Shown here piece by piece: positions 1-12,268 of a stretch of DNA of 64,000 bases. The DNA is from Bursaphelenchus xylophilus. Taxonomy: Eukaryota > Nematoda > Chromadorea > Rhabditida > Aphelenchoididae. How positions within the stretch are numbered: position 1 is the stretch's first letter; each line of letters starts with the position of its first letter. Made by a program: the position numbers and the translations under genes. The notes under the pieces are model-generated. The model was not told where the DNA came from. It did not search any database and saw nothing but the letters and a program-made list of their open reading frames with translations. The stretch lies in assembly GCA_904066235.2 (NCBI GenBank), contig CAJFCV020000003.1, positions 3,906,001 to 3,970,000 of the forward strand, given 5' to 3'.

Positions 1-203
1 GACACCAAATTTTTCGAAATTTCTCAATTTGCCCAAAATGACCATCTTGCCCAACCTGACCAATTTGCCCAAAATTTTCTCAAAATTTGCCAAATTGTCA
101 ATTTTTCATATTTAAATTTATTATGTATTATATAATATTATACAAATTTGATTTTTTGATTAACCGGGTCCACAAATACGATATCTTTTCATCCTCTCCC
201 CTC
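1..203. other. 3' flank of the copine gene
   Basis: AT-rich sequence with repeated 'TTTGCCCAAAAT'-like words downstream of the copine stop codon. No open frame or RNA gene seen. It probably holds the copine 3' UTR, but no clear poly(A) signal could be chosen. Confidence 0.4.
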
Positions 204-3200
204 TCAGCAGATCCGCATCTGCCCGAACTCATTGACCGGCTCCTGAGGTAGGCGACGTCGCGAGGATCGCGGCGAACCGGCGTGCGAGCCCGGCCTGGAT
301 CCCCTCAGGCTGGACTGGTTGGAGCCGAAGCCCCGCGGCGAGTTCGGCGTGCAAACCGACGCATCGAAGGGCGATTTCGGGGATCGTGGGTAAATCCCCT
401 TGGATTTCATGTAGGAAGTGAGCTGCCCCGGGACCTCGTACAACACCTCCTTGGCCAGCTTGGCCTTGGCCTCCTCCAGATCCTCGTTTGAGAGCTCACG
501 GTGCGGCGGAAGGAATTTGCGGAGTTGGACGAACTAAAAATAGAAAAAAATATGTTTTCGAGGACTGTTATGGCTGAATGGACGGGTGAAAAGGAGGTAA
601 ATTGGTGGAAAACAGCAGCTATAGAAGTTCATAACAAGTTGAATTGAAAACAAAATTAAATTTCCGATCAAAAGAGTCGGGAAAATATGTTTTCAGATCT
701 TTGGTCGAAGCGAAAAAAATTAAATTTTCAGAGGGCATTAGCAGAAATTGAGCTTCCATTAGGGCGAAAATTTTACAAAAAATTTTATTTTGAGCTATAA
801 ATTTTCAAATAAAAAGATCTATTTTCGAGTAAAATTGAGTGAGTTTTGGTCGAAAAATCTCAAATTTTCGGCATTTTTCGACCTAAAAATCTATGTTTTT
901 CATGTCAGCTACAAACCAAAAATTTCAAAAATCCTTTTTTTTGAACATCTAGTTTACATTGATACCAAATTTCGTCAAGATCAGCACATTTTTCTTTTCG
1001 TATTTTAGAAAATTTCAGAATTAAAAAAAACCCTTTAGATTTTCACGATTTTCCAAAAAAAATCAGGCTACCCTTACCTGAACAATATCCCTCTTGGCGT
1101 ACTTCCCATTCGCCGATAACATGTGATTATCCGAGTCCAAGATCTTCATCTCATCAAAAGAATCGTACCCCACGCCCACCACAATGATCGACAGAGGCAG
1201 AGTAGATGCCTTTACAATCTCCTCTTTGCTCGCCTCAATATCCGTAATAACACCATCAGTAATTATCAGCAAAACACTGTATTTGGAGCCATCTTCTGGG
1301 AGAGCGGCGGCATGGCGGGCGGCAAATCGAATAGTTGGGGCGAAATCTGTTGGTCCGGAAAGTTCCACTCGCCGTTGGGCGATGAGATAGGCGTTGAGGA
1401 GGCCGTCAACGCCCGCGCAACGACAGTCATTCGTTTCGAGGTTCTGAAGAAGAAAAAAAATAAAAAAATGGCACAAAAATGATCCATTTTCAGTAAAGGA
1501 AAGTAAACTGCGCAGATTTTGATGAAAATTAGCATAAATGGAGCTTGGAATACAGTATGCGTCATAATTATAACCGCACTTTAAAAATGAGTGTAACTTT
1601 TGTGATTGTGAATAGAAATGTGTCATATTTGGCACCAATGTGCATCAGTGTACTAGAAATGATGTCCCAAAAAATTATTTTGAAGAGTTTCCGTATTTTA
1701 GAGAAAAGCTGCAAAACCCAAAATTTTGATACTTTTCGGTGTCGCAAAATTATAACCGCACTTGCGAATTTGGGGTATTACCCTAATAAAAACGCAGGAT
1801 ATCAATAACTGATGTTTAGTTACGCTCCCTGAGGCCTCAATAACGCCCATCACACGACCCGAAACCCTCTGGGCAAATTTTTTTGGCGCAAACTGACCCA
1901 TCTTGTCCCTGAATCGAAAAACAACAGATTTTCGCTTAGTTACGGTAGAATACCGCTTGTTGTAGCGATGTAATAAACGGGCGAGGAGGCCCCACAAGTT
2001 TCCTATCGGATTTAAACCCAGGGAATATGCGAGCGAGTCTATGGTGGCAAATGCCTTGCTGTCAAAGGAACTGGTATGTCGACCTGCTATGGTGGACGTG
2101 GGCATTCTCCAACAAAAGTATAGCCAGATTGCCAGTACGGTACCAGATGTTCGCCTAAGACTTCGTAGTACTCGAAGCTATTCATTTGAGTTGCTCTGGC
2201 CGCGGACGGAAGGCCTCCGTCTTTTTTGAAGGCGCCCCAACTCATCAACGGGCGGCCTCTATAATTACGACACGAGAAGCGACGCGATACGTTTTTAATG
2301 TCATGCCATTGGTATGTAAAACCGTCAGGGCATCGTGTGACTACGCAATCCACAAGGAATATGGTATTACAACTGTCCAACGTCGGTTTCAGCGACCTTC
2401 CACTAATCAACCTTTGTTGTGAATGTATCCTTGGCAAATTTCGGCTGTGGATTGCCGTAAACCGTAGTCAGCTTGGGTCACAGCTTCACATAATACCTTA
2501 TGATGATGTCGCTGTGTTTTCCGACCCTCAGCACGGTGCTTCCGCTACTAATGAAGCTCAGTTCTTGATTTAAGTGAACCCCAGAGATGGCGGAGTTAGA
2601 AGTCCGGCGGATTATTTCTCTTCAACCAGAAGCAGTGGTAAACTTTTGTCTGCCATAACATTTAGATTTGTTAAAGGCTTCCGAGACGACCAGGAAGTTG
2701 ATCACAACTTGAGCCCAACGGTCTAACTGAGCGAAAATCTGCCGTTTTCCGATTCAGGGACAAGATGGGTCAGTTTGCGCCAAAAAAATTTGCCCAGAGG
2801 GTTTCGGGTCGTGTGATGGGCGTTATTGAGGCCTCAGGGAGCGTAACTAAGCATCAGTTATTGATATCCTGCGTTTTTATTAGGGTAATACCCCAAATTC
2901 GCAAGTGCGGTTATAATTTTGCGACACCGAAAAGTATCAAAATTTTGGGTTTTGCAGCTTTTCTCTAAAATACGGAAACTCTTCAAAATAATTTTTTGGG
3001 ACATCATTTCTAGTACACTGATGCACATTGGTGCCAAATATGACACATTTCTGTTCACAATCACAAAAGTTACACTGATTTTTAAAGTGCGGTTATAATT
3101 ATGACGCATACTGTAGGCTAATATATGTATATACAAACGCGATTTTTTTAGCAATTACTGTGAAATATTCAATTGGATTCCTTGCCGGAAATAAGTAGAT

Positions 3201-6200
3201 TTTTTTTCAAATTTTCAAAATCAAAAAATTCCAAAATATAAAAAAAAAGTTTTGTGAGAGAATGTAGCATGAGGAGAGAAGGTCATAAAAAATAATTTAT
3301 GGCTATAGCTCTATACATAAACTTGGCCTAAAAAACAAAAATTTTTGCAAAAACAAAAAGCGCTCCTTTTTTACAGACACTACCTCTTTTATGCCCAAAA
3401 AAATCAAAATTATCTGCACAATTTTTACAAAGAGCAAGCTAAAAATCTCCAACATCCACCAGAAAATTATAATTTAAATTTGACCCAGGTTTCATCAAAA
3501 TTGAAACCCAATTTTATTGAAGCCCTTGAAAAAACCAAAATCTTCCCCTTCAAGTCAAACCTACCAAAGGGAAATTGTAATGGACCCTTGTATCGGGCGG
3601 AATTTTCGCTCCAAACCCATAAGCTTTGAATATTTTGCTCGAATTGTAATGCTGACAAATATCGGCGACAGCAGCGATCGCAATTTCGTATTGATTTGCC
3701 CTGTTCTTATCGTAGTGATGGAGGGAAGTCTCTTCATTCATGGGGAGATTGGATTTGGTGAAATCGACGGCCACACTGAAGTCGAGTTCAGTTCCGCCGG
3801 TGATAAAGTCGAGGAAAGTGAAATCCATCCAACAGTACACTTTGTGGAAGTGCAGCTTGCCCGAGTCGGTGTAGCGCTTCGATTTGGCCGCTTTTTTCTC
3901 GTTGATTAGCTGGAAAAAGGGAGACAATTAGACAAAATCGTTGAGAATCTGAGCGAAAAATCGCATACAGCAAAACCTCTCTATAACGAACAATTTCGGA
4001 AATATAAAGAATCAATCTCAGATTTTGATGAAACTTGGCACAAATTTAGAATAATTGTTTCTAAAATCTATGTGAGAATCCTAGCTGACGCTTTGCAGAA
4101 ACAACATTGATTTTTATTAGGGTGGTCCAAAAGTCTTTTCGTTTTTTTTGTTAAAACTTTAAACATAATTTTACAACAAACGAAAACTAGTTAAGTTTCG
4201 AAGTAAAGGCCATTTGAATCTATGGCTTGAACCCATCTATCGGCAAGTTGTTCGATCCCGCTGCGGTACCACTCCTTGTTCTTAGAGGCGAAAAACTCGC
4301 GGCACCCGTTTTCGACATCGTCCAGATCATTGAGGCTACGACCACGCAGAAAGTGTGCCATGGAGCGAAAAAGGTGATAGTCGTGTGACACAATGTGCAG
4401 ACTATTCGCTGGATCTGGAAGAAGTTCAATGGCGTCGAGAGTTTTGATCTTTTCCTTCGTTTGTTTGGCGGTGCGAGGTTTTGCGTTGTCTTGTTGCAGG
4501 GGTGCGCGGGTTCGTTTGATCAAAGCGGGATATTTTTTGCCAATCGCTGCATACATTCGATCGAGTGGAGCGTAGTAGAGCTCTGCGTCGCTAGTCCGAC
4601 CATTTGGAACGAAGTCGAAGTGAATTACGCCTTCAAAATTGCTTTTTAAGACGTCTTGCCCTCGAGGTCCGTGTCGCCGTCGTTGAATCGCTTGAACCAA
4701 TCGCGCAGTACGATCTGAGACCACATTGTAGCCTTCAACTTCGCTTATCTTCTTTGCTGCTGCAGTTGCGTTGAAGCCTTGTTTTCGGTAATAACGTAAA
4801 AAAACACGAATTTCGGATTTTTCCATGTTTTTTCTACAGCTTAAAAGATTTTAAATAAAAGACCAATTAAAATTTTTAATATATATTATGATAAAGCAGC
4901 TCAAGACCTTTAAAAACATATATAATACATTCATCTAAAAGTCTTTATTTTGTACAAAAACAATTGGACAAAAAGACACCTGAAAAAACGAAAAGACTTT
5001 TGGACCACCCTAATAGATCGAAAGTCGGCGAAAATTTGACACTTTTTGCCGAATCTTGGCACGAAAAATTTCATGCCTATTTCTACTATAGAGTGTAATT
5101 TTTCCACAAAAAATCAGTCTTTTCCGCACGAAACTAGCAAAGTTACGGTCAAAAAAGTGTTTTTTCTCTGACCGCTCTCCGCGTTTAGCGTACTCTTTCG
5201 GCGGCAAAGGCCGTTCAATATCTCGGCGGAGCTTGCAAAGTGCGAGCTAAAACTTTCAGGAATTGATATTTAATTTATGCTCGATGTGTGTGCAAAATTT
5301 AAAGAAAATCTGAGCGTTGCACTTGGGGCACTTTCCTTGTAAGCCGAAATGTAACAACACCTTTCTGTAATAAAAATTTCTCAAAGTTTGAAGCTTAGAT
5401 TTCGATAAAACTAGGCCTCAGCTAAGCACAGCATTTTTTTGTCATCTTGTAGGGGACATGCTGAATTTTAAAGCCGACAAAAGACTTACCGGCAAGGTTT
5501 TATCAATTTTGTTGAGCAGCCGATTGACAGTGGTCGTGCAACTTCCCACCAGATCGTGATTCCCATCATTGTCCCAATCGTAGCACTCGATCAGAAACTC
5601 CCGATCCTTGTCCCCGTAACAGAGCTGATTGATATGGACCTCGAAGGGCTTCCATTTCGGGTTCAGGGTCTGCTCGTGGTACCGGGTTCGATATGCAAGC
5701 TGTAGACTGAAAATGAAGCGATAGCAACTGGGTTGATTAGGTTTTAAAGTTGACTTTTTTATTGATTTTTTGGAAGAAAAAGTAAAAATCACAAATTTGG
5801 AAGGGGTTTTTTTTGAAAATTCGATATGTCCCCAAAAATGTTATCCCCAGACGGCCAAATCTTTGTTGACTATTGCTCGAATAACTCTGAGGATTCAAAG
5901 ATTTTAAATTAAAATTATTTTTTAGAGACAAACACGTCTTACATGTCAAAATTTGATGACTTTTACATCAAAAAATATATATTTTTTAGAGGATTTAAAA
6001 ATGAATGCAAAAATTGCAACTTACGTTCGATCCTCATTGTATCGGAAAACCTTCAAGAAGGGATCGCATTTTCCCAAAAAGTCTTTCCGATCCAAATCCG
6101 AGGCCGAAACAACAAAATAGACCGATTCTTGGCGTCCTTCGCTCAACTCCTCGGCCGTTACAGTGATCGTCCCGTGAGCCTTGCCTTCTTCGCTGAAAAA

Positions 6201-9200
6201 TCAAGAAGGTAAAAAAATCTTAAAATACGTGATTTTATAATATTCATCGTATAACGAAAAGTTTGCCAGGAAAATTTTAATATTCCAATTTTCAAAATAG
6301 AAATTTTTGGTCATTTTTTTTAAAATACCAAATTCAGTTTTTTGCATAACGAAAGGCAAAAAATTTAATCAAAATGAACGGGTAAAAATTTGAATATTAA
6401 AACATAATAAAAAATAAGAAAATTATTTTAAAATACGATGAAGCATTTTCAATTGAGCTTTTAAAAAATTTTTAATATTCAAAATTTATTCAGATTTTTG
6501 TAAATAATATTCAAATTTTAATGTTCAGAATTAAAAAATATTCAAAATTAAAAAATTTAATGATCAAACTTAATTTTTTTTACTGTAAAAATTAATTTCA
6601 ATGTTTTTAAAATACGACGTTGTGAGTTCAGAAACTTGCTGAAAATAAAAAAAACATTCAAATTTTTATTTATTTTATTTTTTCCCCAACTTACTACAAC
6701 GTCTTTGTCTTCCGATTATACCGTGATCCCACCACCTCATGCAGCAACATACTGGCCACTCCCATTCTCTTCTTATGAGCTCCTTGTTTGTCGAAAATCT
6801 CGAATTGTAATCGTTGCTGTTCCTCGAAGTAATAGGTCAATAGTATTTTTGTGGCCCATTCCGGGTCCAAGGTATTTGTGAGCATTTCGGTTCGGCCGAT
6901 CTCTTCCCAATGTCGTTGACGGGCCATTGCGGCGTCGGAGACGCTGACCACGCAATACGGGTCGTTACCGCCATCAGGATCGACGTCTTTTAGGTCGCTG
7001 AAAAAGTTGATTTTTATGCTGTTTTTGATGATTTTCTTGGAACTTTTGCTTAATTTTTGTCTTTTTTACAGATTTAAGAGTTAAAAAATAATGAATTCTC
7101 AAAATTGGAATTAAGAACTTAGAATTTTCTATGAAAATTCCAAAATCGGGTTATGCAGAAATCGCGTTATGCAGAAACAACCAAATTATGACTTTAACAC
7201 CAATTTTCTTCCTTCAAAAATTCAAAAAATTAATTTTTCCCACCGAATGACGAATTAGTAATACAATTTTTTCCCCTCTAAGAACCATAAATCAGCCCCA
7301 GGCCCTTCCAAATCTCGAGCACTTAATCCGTGTTTTTGCTAATAAAAGTGCACATTGTTGTTGTTTTCCCAGGACTTTCTCGCTTCGGATTGACATAAAG
7401 CGTATATACTAGTCATAAAAAAGGGGGAACAGAGTTAATGTTCGAATAAAAATTTACTTCCGTTTATATAAAAAAACAACTTTTTTACTTTTTTATTCCC
7501 TCAGGAGGTCTACTATATTATTGTTTTGAGGGCAGAAATCAATTTTTTTCTTGTTTTAAAATTGAAAAAATGAATTTTTATGAAGTCATCAGGTCATAAT
7601 AGATTTCATTTATGAGCTATGAACTTCCAATCAATCATAAAATTTATGAAATTTAATATCCAAAAAAACCCATTTTGTCTAGTACAATATGGCAAAAAAA
7701 GTAATACAAAAAAGCTTTTATTTTGTTTTTTGCAGCTCCTCGAGGGCTTTCGAATATCTTACGTTCGTCTTTCATAATTTTTTTCCAATATTTTTAATGT
7801 TTTCCACACTTTTTACATCAAAATTCAATTTTATTTGTTTTCCCATTGACCTTGAACATGTCGAATCCACTCGAAAAAAGCAAAAAATGAGCGAGTTTCC
7901 GGTGAAAGAGCAGATATGAAATTTTATCATAGTGACAGGTATTTTTTAATAGCATAATTTTTGTAAAAAGTGGGGTAAGAGGGGACCAAAAGAATTTTTT
8001 TTTGGAAAAAGTCATCAAAAAATGGATTTTAGGAAAAAACTGGAACAATATTAGAAAAGAAACGCCTAGGTATTGAAAACTGCGTAAAAAAAGAATGAAT
8101 ATTGGCATGGCAAGGGGTGATGGGCAATATTTTTTTTGAAATTTTTTGATTGAAAAATGGGGTTTCTTTAAAATTTTGGCAATTTTCCCTAAATTTCTCA
8201 TTTTTTTTTTGGAAAAATAGCCTATGGTATTACAAAATCCACCATCCAGAATTCAAATTGAAACATGTGAAAGTACAATAAACAAATTTTTTTTATAGAA
8301 ACTGTAATTTTTGGATCAAAAAATAATGTTTTTTATGATTATGTATAATATTTTTCGATGATTTTTTGAAATTTTTATAAGCTTTCCCCAGGCAAAAAAA
8401 TGCCTGCAATATAAAAATAGATGCCTCAAAATAAAAAATAAAGCTACGGCAAGTGTTTACCAATCAAGAATTAATCTTATTTTGATCTTTTTTAGTTTAA
8501 AGATCATCAATTTCATTGTTTTTCATCATGTTTTCCTTCGGCATTCAATTTTCATTTCCAGTATGACCTCCAAAAAACTTGGTACATTCATTTCCCGTTC
8601 TTTCTCATCGCCATTTTCCGTCGGGCCGCGAAAAAAATTGGAAAATGTTATTTTTCCAAAGCGCACCGTGCAGAAAAAGATAAGGATTAATGCGATGAGA
8701 AAATGGAAAAATAAATTAGCCAGGAATTAGGACTCAATAAATCTTTTTTACTCTCGCTCTCAGCCCGAATTGTTGAGTGCTTACAAAACACGGCATTTGA
8801 GGGAAATGGCTGCGAATTAGCATAAGGGAATAAAGATTATGGCGAAAAAGGCATGTGCTTTTAGGGGTAAATAGAGTAATTGAACTAAATTTGAAAGGAA
8901 ATGGGAGTGTTTTCGAAATGGAAATGAGATTTTTGGCTTTTGGAATAAAGGCCGTTTTTGGCTATAAATTATACATTATTTTAGATGGAAAAATTGAAAA
9001 ATCTTAACATTTTTGGGTTTTTCAAGGTAAAAGAAAGTAAGTAAACGTGATATATCTTGTCGTATTTTACATATAACAATTTTACTATTAAAATATCAAT
9101 TTTTAAAAATTTTCGCTTTTTGAAATTTTCATGTTTTTTGCTCAAAAAATCAGTGGAAATTCGAAAAATATCAGCAAATATTATTTTGTCGTATTTTACA

Positions 9201-9621
9201 TCACTCCTTGAGCTTTTTTTTCAGTTTTTCACTTTTCAAAAATTTCAAAATTTTCCCACCAAAAATCAATCAAAATTAAAAAAAATCAACCCCAAACAGT
9301 CACTTACTGAGCAGAAATCGTGAGCATAACCTGCGCCGAGCGGCGCTCCATGTCCATTTCGTCGGCCATCGCCGATCTGGGAGGCAGCGAGAAGGTGGAG
9401 CCGCCGTACACAATTTCCGCGTCGAATGCCCCGCGCCCCGTGCTCATCCGGCGCATGTCCACGGAGTTGCGGACCCGCTCCAGGCCCCGCCCACTCAGCG
9501 CTTGGACGGTGCGATGCTCGGCGGCCGACTCCGCGAACGCGACGCTATTTCGGCGGGGCTGCGGCCGCGGGACGGGCCGGTGCTCTCTGCGCTCCGTGTT
9601 GTGTCTGTGCGGCGTGTACAT
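204..9621 (-). CDS. Copine (two C2 domains plus von Willebrand A-like domain)
   Basis: Copines are calcium-dependent phospholipid-binding proteins that act on the cytosolic face of membranes; C. elegans family members NRA-1 and GEM-4 affect receptor and channel levels. Seven exons join in phase: 9621-9308, 6997-6695, 6192-6025, 5706-5490, 3909-3565, 1443-1078 and 533-204, giving 680 residues. Residues about 1-95 are an Arg/Pro/Ser-rich extension. C2A follows (about 95-205, with DPDGGNDPYC), then C2B (about 206-333, with ASDLDRKDFLGKCDPF and CYDWDNDGNHD), then the vWA-like domain (about 334-600) with the metal-site pattern DFTKS and the copine motif YGFGAKIPP. The tail is Ser/Arg/Pro-rich. C2A lacks the usual second aspartate cluster (it reads FDKQGAHKK), so calcium binding by C2A may be weak. 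The start is chosen at the first Met after a GC-rich leader; a Met at 9717 in the same frame is an alternative. Large introns carry transposons. Whether this is the nra-1 or gem-4 orthologue cannot be decided here. Confidence 0.88.
1553..3113 (-). mobile_element. Tc1-like transposon with ~390-bp terminal inverted repeats
   Basis: The element begins CAGTATGCGTCATAATTATA and ends with its reverse complement, flanked on both sides by TA (1551-1552 and 3114-3115), the target duplication of Tc1/mariner elements. The inverted repeats are unusually long: about 1553-1941 pairs with about 2723-3113, with few differences. The roughly 780-bp centre carries a decayed transposase on the minus strand. It sits in the copine intron between exons 3909-3565 and 1443-1078, in the same orientation as the gene. 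Confidence 0.85.
1950..2437 (-). pseudogene. Decayed Tc1-like transposase
   Basis: The minus strand shows two blocks typical of Tc1-family DDE transposases. The middle block (about 2326-2128) reads DGFTYQWHDIKN and then WGAF, with HLVPYW at its end. The C-terminal block (about 2015-1985) reads LNPIGNLWGLLAR, where active relatives have NPIEN; the catalytic glutamate is replaced by glycine. The blocks lie in different frames and the N-terminal half has several stops, so the gene is inactive. Confidence 0.75.
4117..5013 (-). mobile_element. Internally deleted mariner element
   Basis: Perfect terminal inverted repeats TTAGGGTGGTCCAAAAGTCT... and the reverse complement, flanked by TA at 4115-4116 and 5014-5015. 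The length is 897 bp; intact mariners are about 1.3 kb. It has inserted into a copy of repeat family D. The matching empty target, GATTTTTAGATCG, is still present in the other copy near 31455. Confidence 0.92.
4191..4826 (-). pseudogene. Mariner transposase remnant, open but defective
   Basis: A 211-codon open frame starts with a mariner N-terminal helix-turn-helix region (MEKSEIRVFLRYYRKQGFNA) and ends with the mariner C-terminal block (DYHLFRSMAHFLRGRSLNDL). The middle catalytic aspartate is visible in QQDNAKPRT and the last in HDYHLFRS. The first catalytic aspartate and roughly 130 residues around it are missing. Near residue 42 the frame leaves the mariner consensus: the adjacent frame reads RDWFKRFNDGDTDLEGKT, so a 1-nt change followed by a deletion has kept the frame open by chance. 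It cannot encode an active transposase. Confidence 0.85.
6998..9307. other. Copine intron 1
   Basis: About 2.3 kb of AT-rich intron. No coding or RNA gene seen. It contains two copies of the word TCGTATTTTACAT (near 9059 and 9186) that recurs in other introns, and a doublet of GTTATGCAGAAA near 7150-7175 that also recurs near 15.8 kb. Confidence 0.6.
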
Positions 9622-11035
9622 GGCGGGCGGCGGGCGGCGGGAATCGGCGGGGTTTCGGAGAAGAAGAAAGTTGGAGGGCAAAATCTCTCGCGGCGAGGCC
9701 CGAAAGTTGGGGCCCACTCTTTTACTGAGGCCCGAAACGCCGCCAACTTGGCCCCAATGTCCCTTTATGGAGTTGGCGAGACCTCGAAGCCAACGTTCCA
9801 GGTCAGAAGACGCTCGGATTCGCTTGGAACACTCTGAATTCGAAGCTGGATGCTTATTTTGTCTTCAGCTTGCTTCGAAGTCAACAACGCGTCCTCGGAA
9901 GCGCGGCCATCCGATTGTAACGAGCGTTGACGTGGAGTCGGGCGAGATTAAGGAGATTGAGCGTAATTTTCGGCCGAAAAACGATTAAGATGGAGGTGGA
10001 GGCCAATTTCCGGCCTTCTGGATGTCTGAGTCAGTCGTTTTTCCCAGCGGGCAAGATTCGTGGTACCGTGTAACCAAAGAACCTAAAGTTTGGGGATTAA
10101 ATTGGGTAAAAGTCCAAAGAGTTTGGAGGAAAATGGAGTTGCACGAAATTTGGCGGAGAAAATTAATAAAAAAATTAATTTTGACATAAAAATTTTTAAA
10201 AAAAGTTGCAAAAATTCAAAAAAATGTAAAAAATTAAATTTTTTGTAAAAATTACATAATTAAACATAATGAATTTTTAAAAATAAAAAAATAAAAAAAA
10301 ATATTTTTTTTAACTCAAAAAACCCAAAAAATTGTTTCCTTTGCTGCCACAGTACCCTAAGCATACAAAGCAAACACCAGTTATGCGGATTAGATTTCAA
10401 AGTTGCTATTTTCCGAAAGTATTCCCATTGTTTTGAATTTCAAAGGGAAGAAAAGCTCGGGGTAAAACAAAGAAATTAAAAGATGATAAAAAAAACATCT
10501 AAACGTACTCAACAAGAGCTCTTATATAATACACTATAAGCAAGCAAATCAGTCACAATCGCGGGGCTCTTGTTGATTGCAAAGGTCAAGATTGGACTCG
10601 TTTGAAGAGCGTCCACACCAATTTATGAGAGAGATTTTTGGAGCTAGAACCAATGTTATTTAGGAGCGTAAATAATAAATAATACATGGATTAGTATAAC
10701 CGGGGAGGAATGAAATTTATTATGCGGCTAAAATTAGTTGTTCAGCTAGGAAATTTGGAGCGGACAAAGATTGGGATTTTTGAGCAAAAATTGCAACTTT
10801 TTGGATAAAAATGGGCATTACTCCAACTGAGATGCCAAAATTTTGATTTTGCTTGATACAAGAAAAGATTGGCCTTTTTGAAAACTACATTCTAGATTTT
10901 TAGCGCCCCCTAGATCGAAATATCCAAGATATTTCCGCGTTCCAGATTTTCGGATCGACGAAAGATCGAGCCAACGCAAGATCAATCGACACGAGGCGGA
11001 GGACTGGCAGAGGCCCAAAAAAGTCTGTAGTAGGT

Positions 11036-11335
11036 GCCTACGAGGCCTGGTCAAGCCCTTGGATGCTCGGCGATGACTCGGCGGAGACTTGACGAAGACT
11101 TACATACAATACAACCCCTTTTTCCAATGCCTGGCAAAGCCCTTGGATGTTCTCGGCGGAGACTTGATGAAGACTTTGGATATGACCACCTTTTCCAATT
11201 TCAGCCATTGCTTACATTAGTTTGCAATGCCTGGCAAAGCCTTGGATGCTCGGCGGACGCCTGGCGGACGCTCGGCGAAGACTTCCAAAATCACTATCAT
11301 TTATAATTTCAGCTATTGCTAACATTAGTTTTCTT
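11036..11335. repeat. Degenerate tandem repeat (~3 units)
   Basis: Three imperfect units contain GCCTGG(T/C)AAAGCCCTTGG, then GATG with CTCGGCG, then GGAGACTTGATGAAGACTT or a variant, spaced roughly 75-100 bp. The last two also share TTTCAGC(C/T)ATTGCT(T/A)ACATTAG. The unit is much more GC-rich than its surroundings. No protein family is recognisable from its open frame. Confidence 0.65.
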
Positions 11336-12018
11336 GACCTGCCCTATCGTAACACACAAAAGACCGAACGCTTGCTATAAAAAAAGATAAATCAGAAGTT
11401 GATATACGTTCTACATAGAACATTTATCATGTGTGCAAAGGAGATATAAAAATTTATTTTTTCTCCAAGCTAAGTTTACAAAGATCCCTCCGATAAACCG
11501 CTTATCAAACAACTGCAATGTAAATAATATTACGAATGGCAATATCGAACAACACAACCCACCTCAACCGGAAACCCCAAAGAGTAATCTCCAACGGATT
11601 AGATTACTATTTACCTGATGGAAATTGCAGTTAATTTCGGCCTTGGAGATAGCACCAAATTACGGGGCTTTAGATATTTTCGGAGGCCTGACGTTCTCCA
11701 AATAAGGCAAATTACTCAAAATGTAGGGAAGGAATCACGAATGTAGGCGGTGTTCGCGGGTATTTGAGGCATGAAATGTTTGTTGATTGCAAAAATTGAA
11801 GCGCAGCTTTTCCTGGAACAAGTTTACATTCATTTTTCGATGACAAATGCGATTTTCTCAGTTTTTGAAAAAAAACCGGCTTTTTTACACTTTTCAAGTT
11901 GGTCAAAAATCATCATGTTTTTGCGAATCTATAGATAAAGAAATTGTCAGCCATATTTTCATTAAAGACAGCAATGTTTCAATAAAAAAAAATCATTTTT
12001 TTTAACGACAAGACATTA

Positions 12019-12268
12019 CAGTGAGGGACCTGATCCAGTGGCAAAAAAACGTATCGTTTTGCATCCGAGAAGTATCAAAAATGTGGCAAAATGCCTCCCT
12101 CTTCAACTAAAAGCTCTAGGTTTTGAATCCCTTTCCCTCACAAAAAGAGTGGGCACGCTTTTGATATCGGAGTTTTTTCACTTGGAGAGGGAGATATTTT
12201 GCTGCATTTTTGATACTTCCCGGATGCAAAATAGTACGTTTTGGGTCAATGGATCAGGTCTGCCACTG
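12019..12268. mobile_element. MITE family A, copy 1
   Basis: A 250-bp element with terminal inverted repeats CAGTGAGGGACCTGATCCAG / reverse complement of CAGTGGCAGACCTGATCCA, flanked by TA on both sides. Internally it shows GATACTTCCCGGATGCAAAA and its inverted counterpart. Two more copies lie at 17792-18027 and 25609-25859. Too short to code; a Tc1/mariner-type miniature element is the likely identity. Confidence 0.85.

Larger units (their letters stand above)
4012..5338. repeat. ~450-bp inverted-repeat element (family D), split by a mariner insertion
   Basis: The sequence on either side of the mariner element (4012-4116 and 5014-5338) matches a single uninterrupted repeat at 31334-31783. 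Shared words include GAAACTTGGCACAAATTTAG on the left and TTTCAGGAATTGATATTTA on the right. The left terminal repeat is eroded here; the right end keeps AATCTGAGCG followed by a GCACTT-like terminus. It lies in the copine intron between exons 5706-5490 and 3909-3565. Confidence 0.8.

Noticed and set aside
9320..9988. 222-codon plus-strand open frame
   Set aside because: It is antisense to copine exon 1 (9308-9621), which has C2 homology at its end and correct splice phase. The plus frame is a GC-rich shadow.
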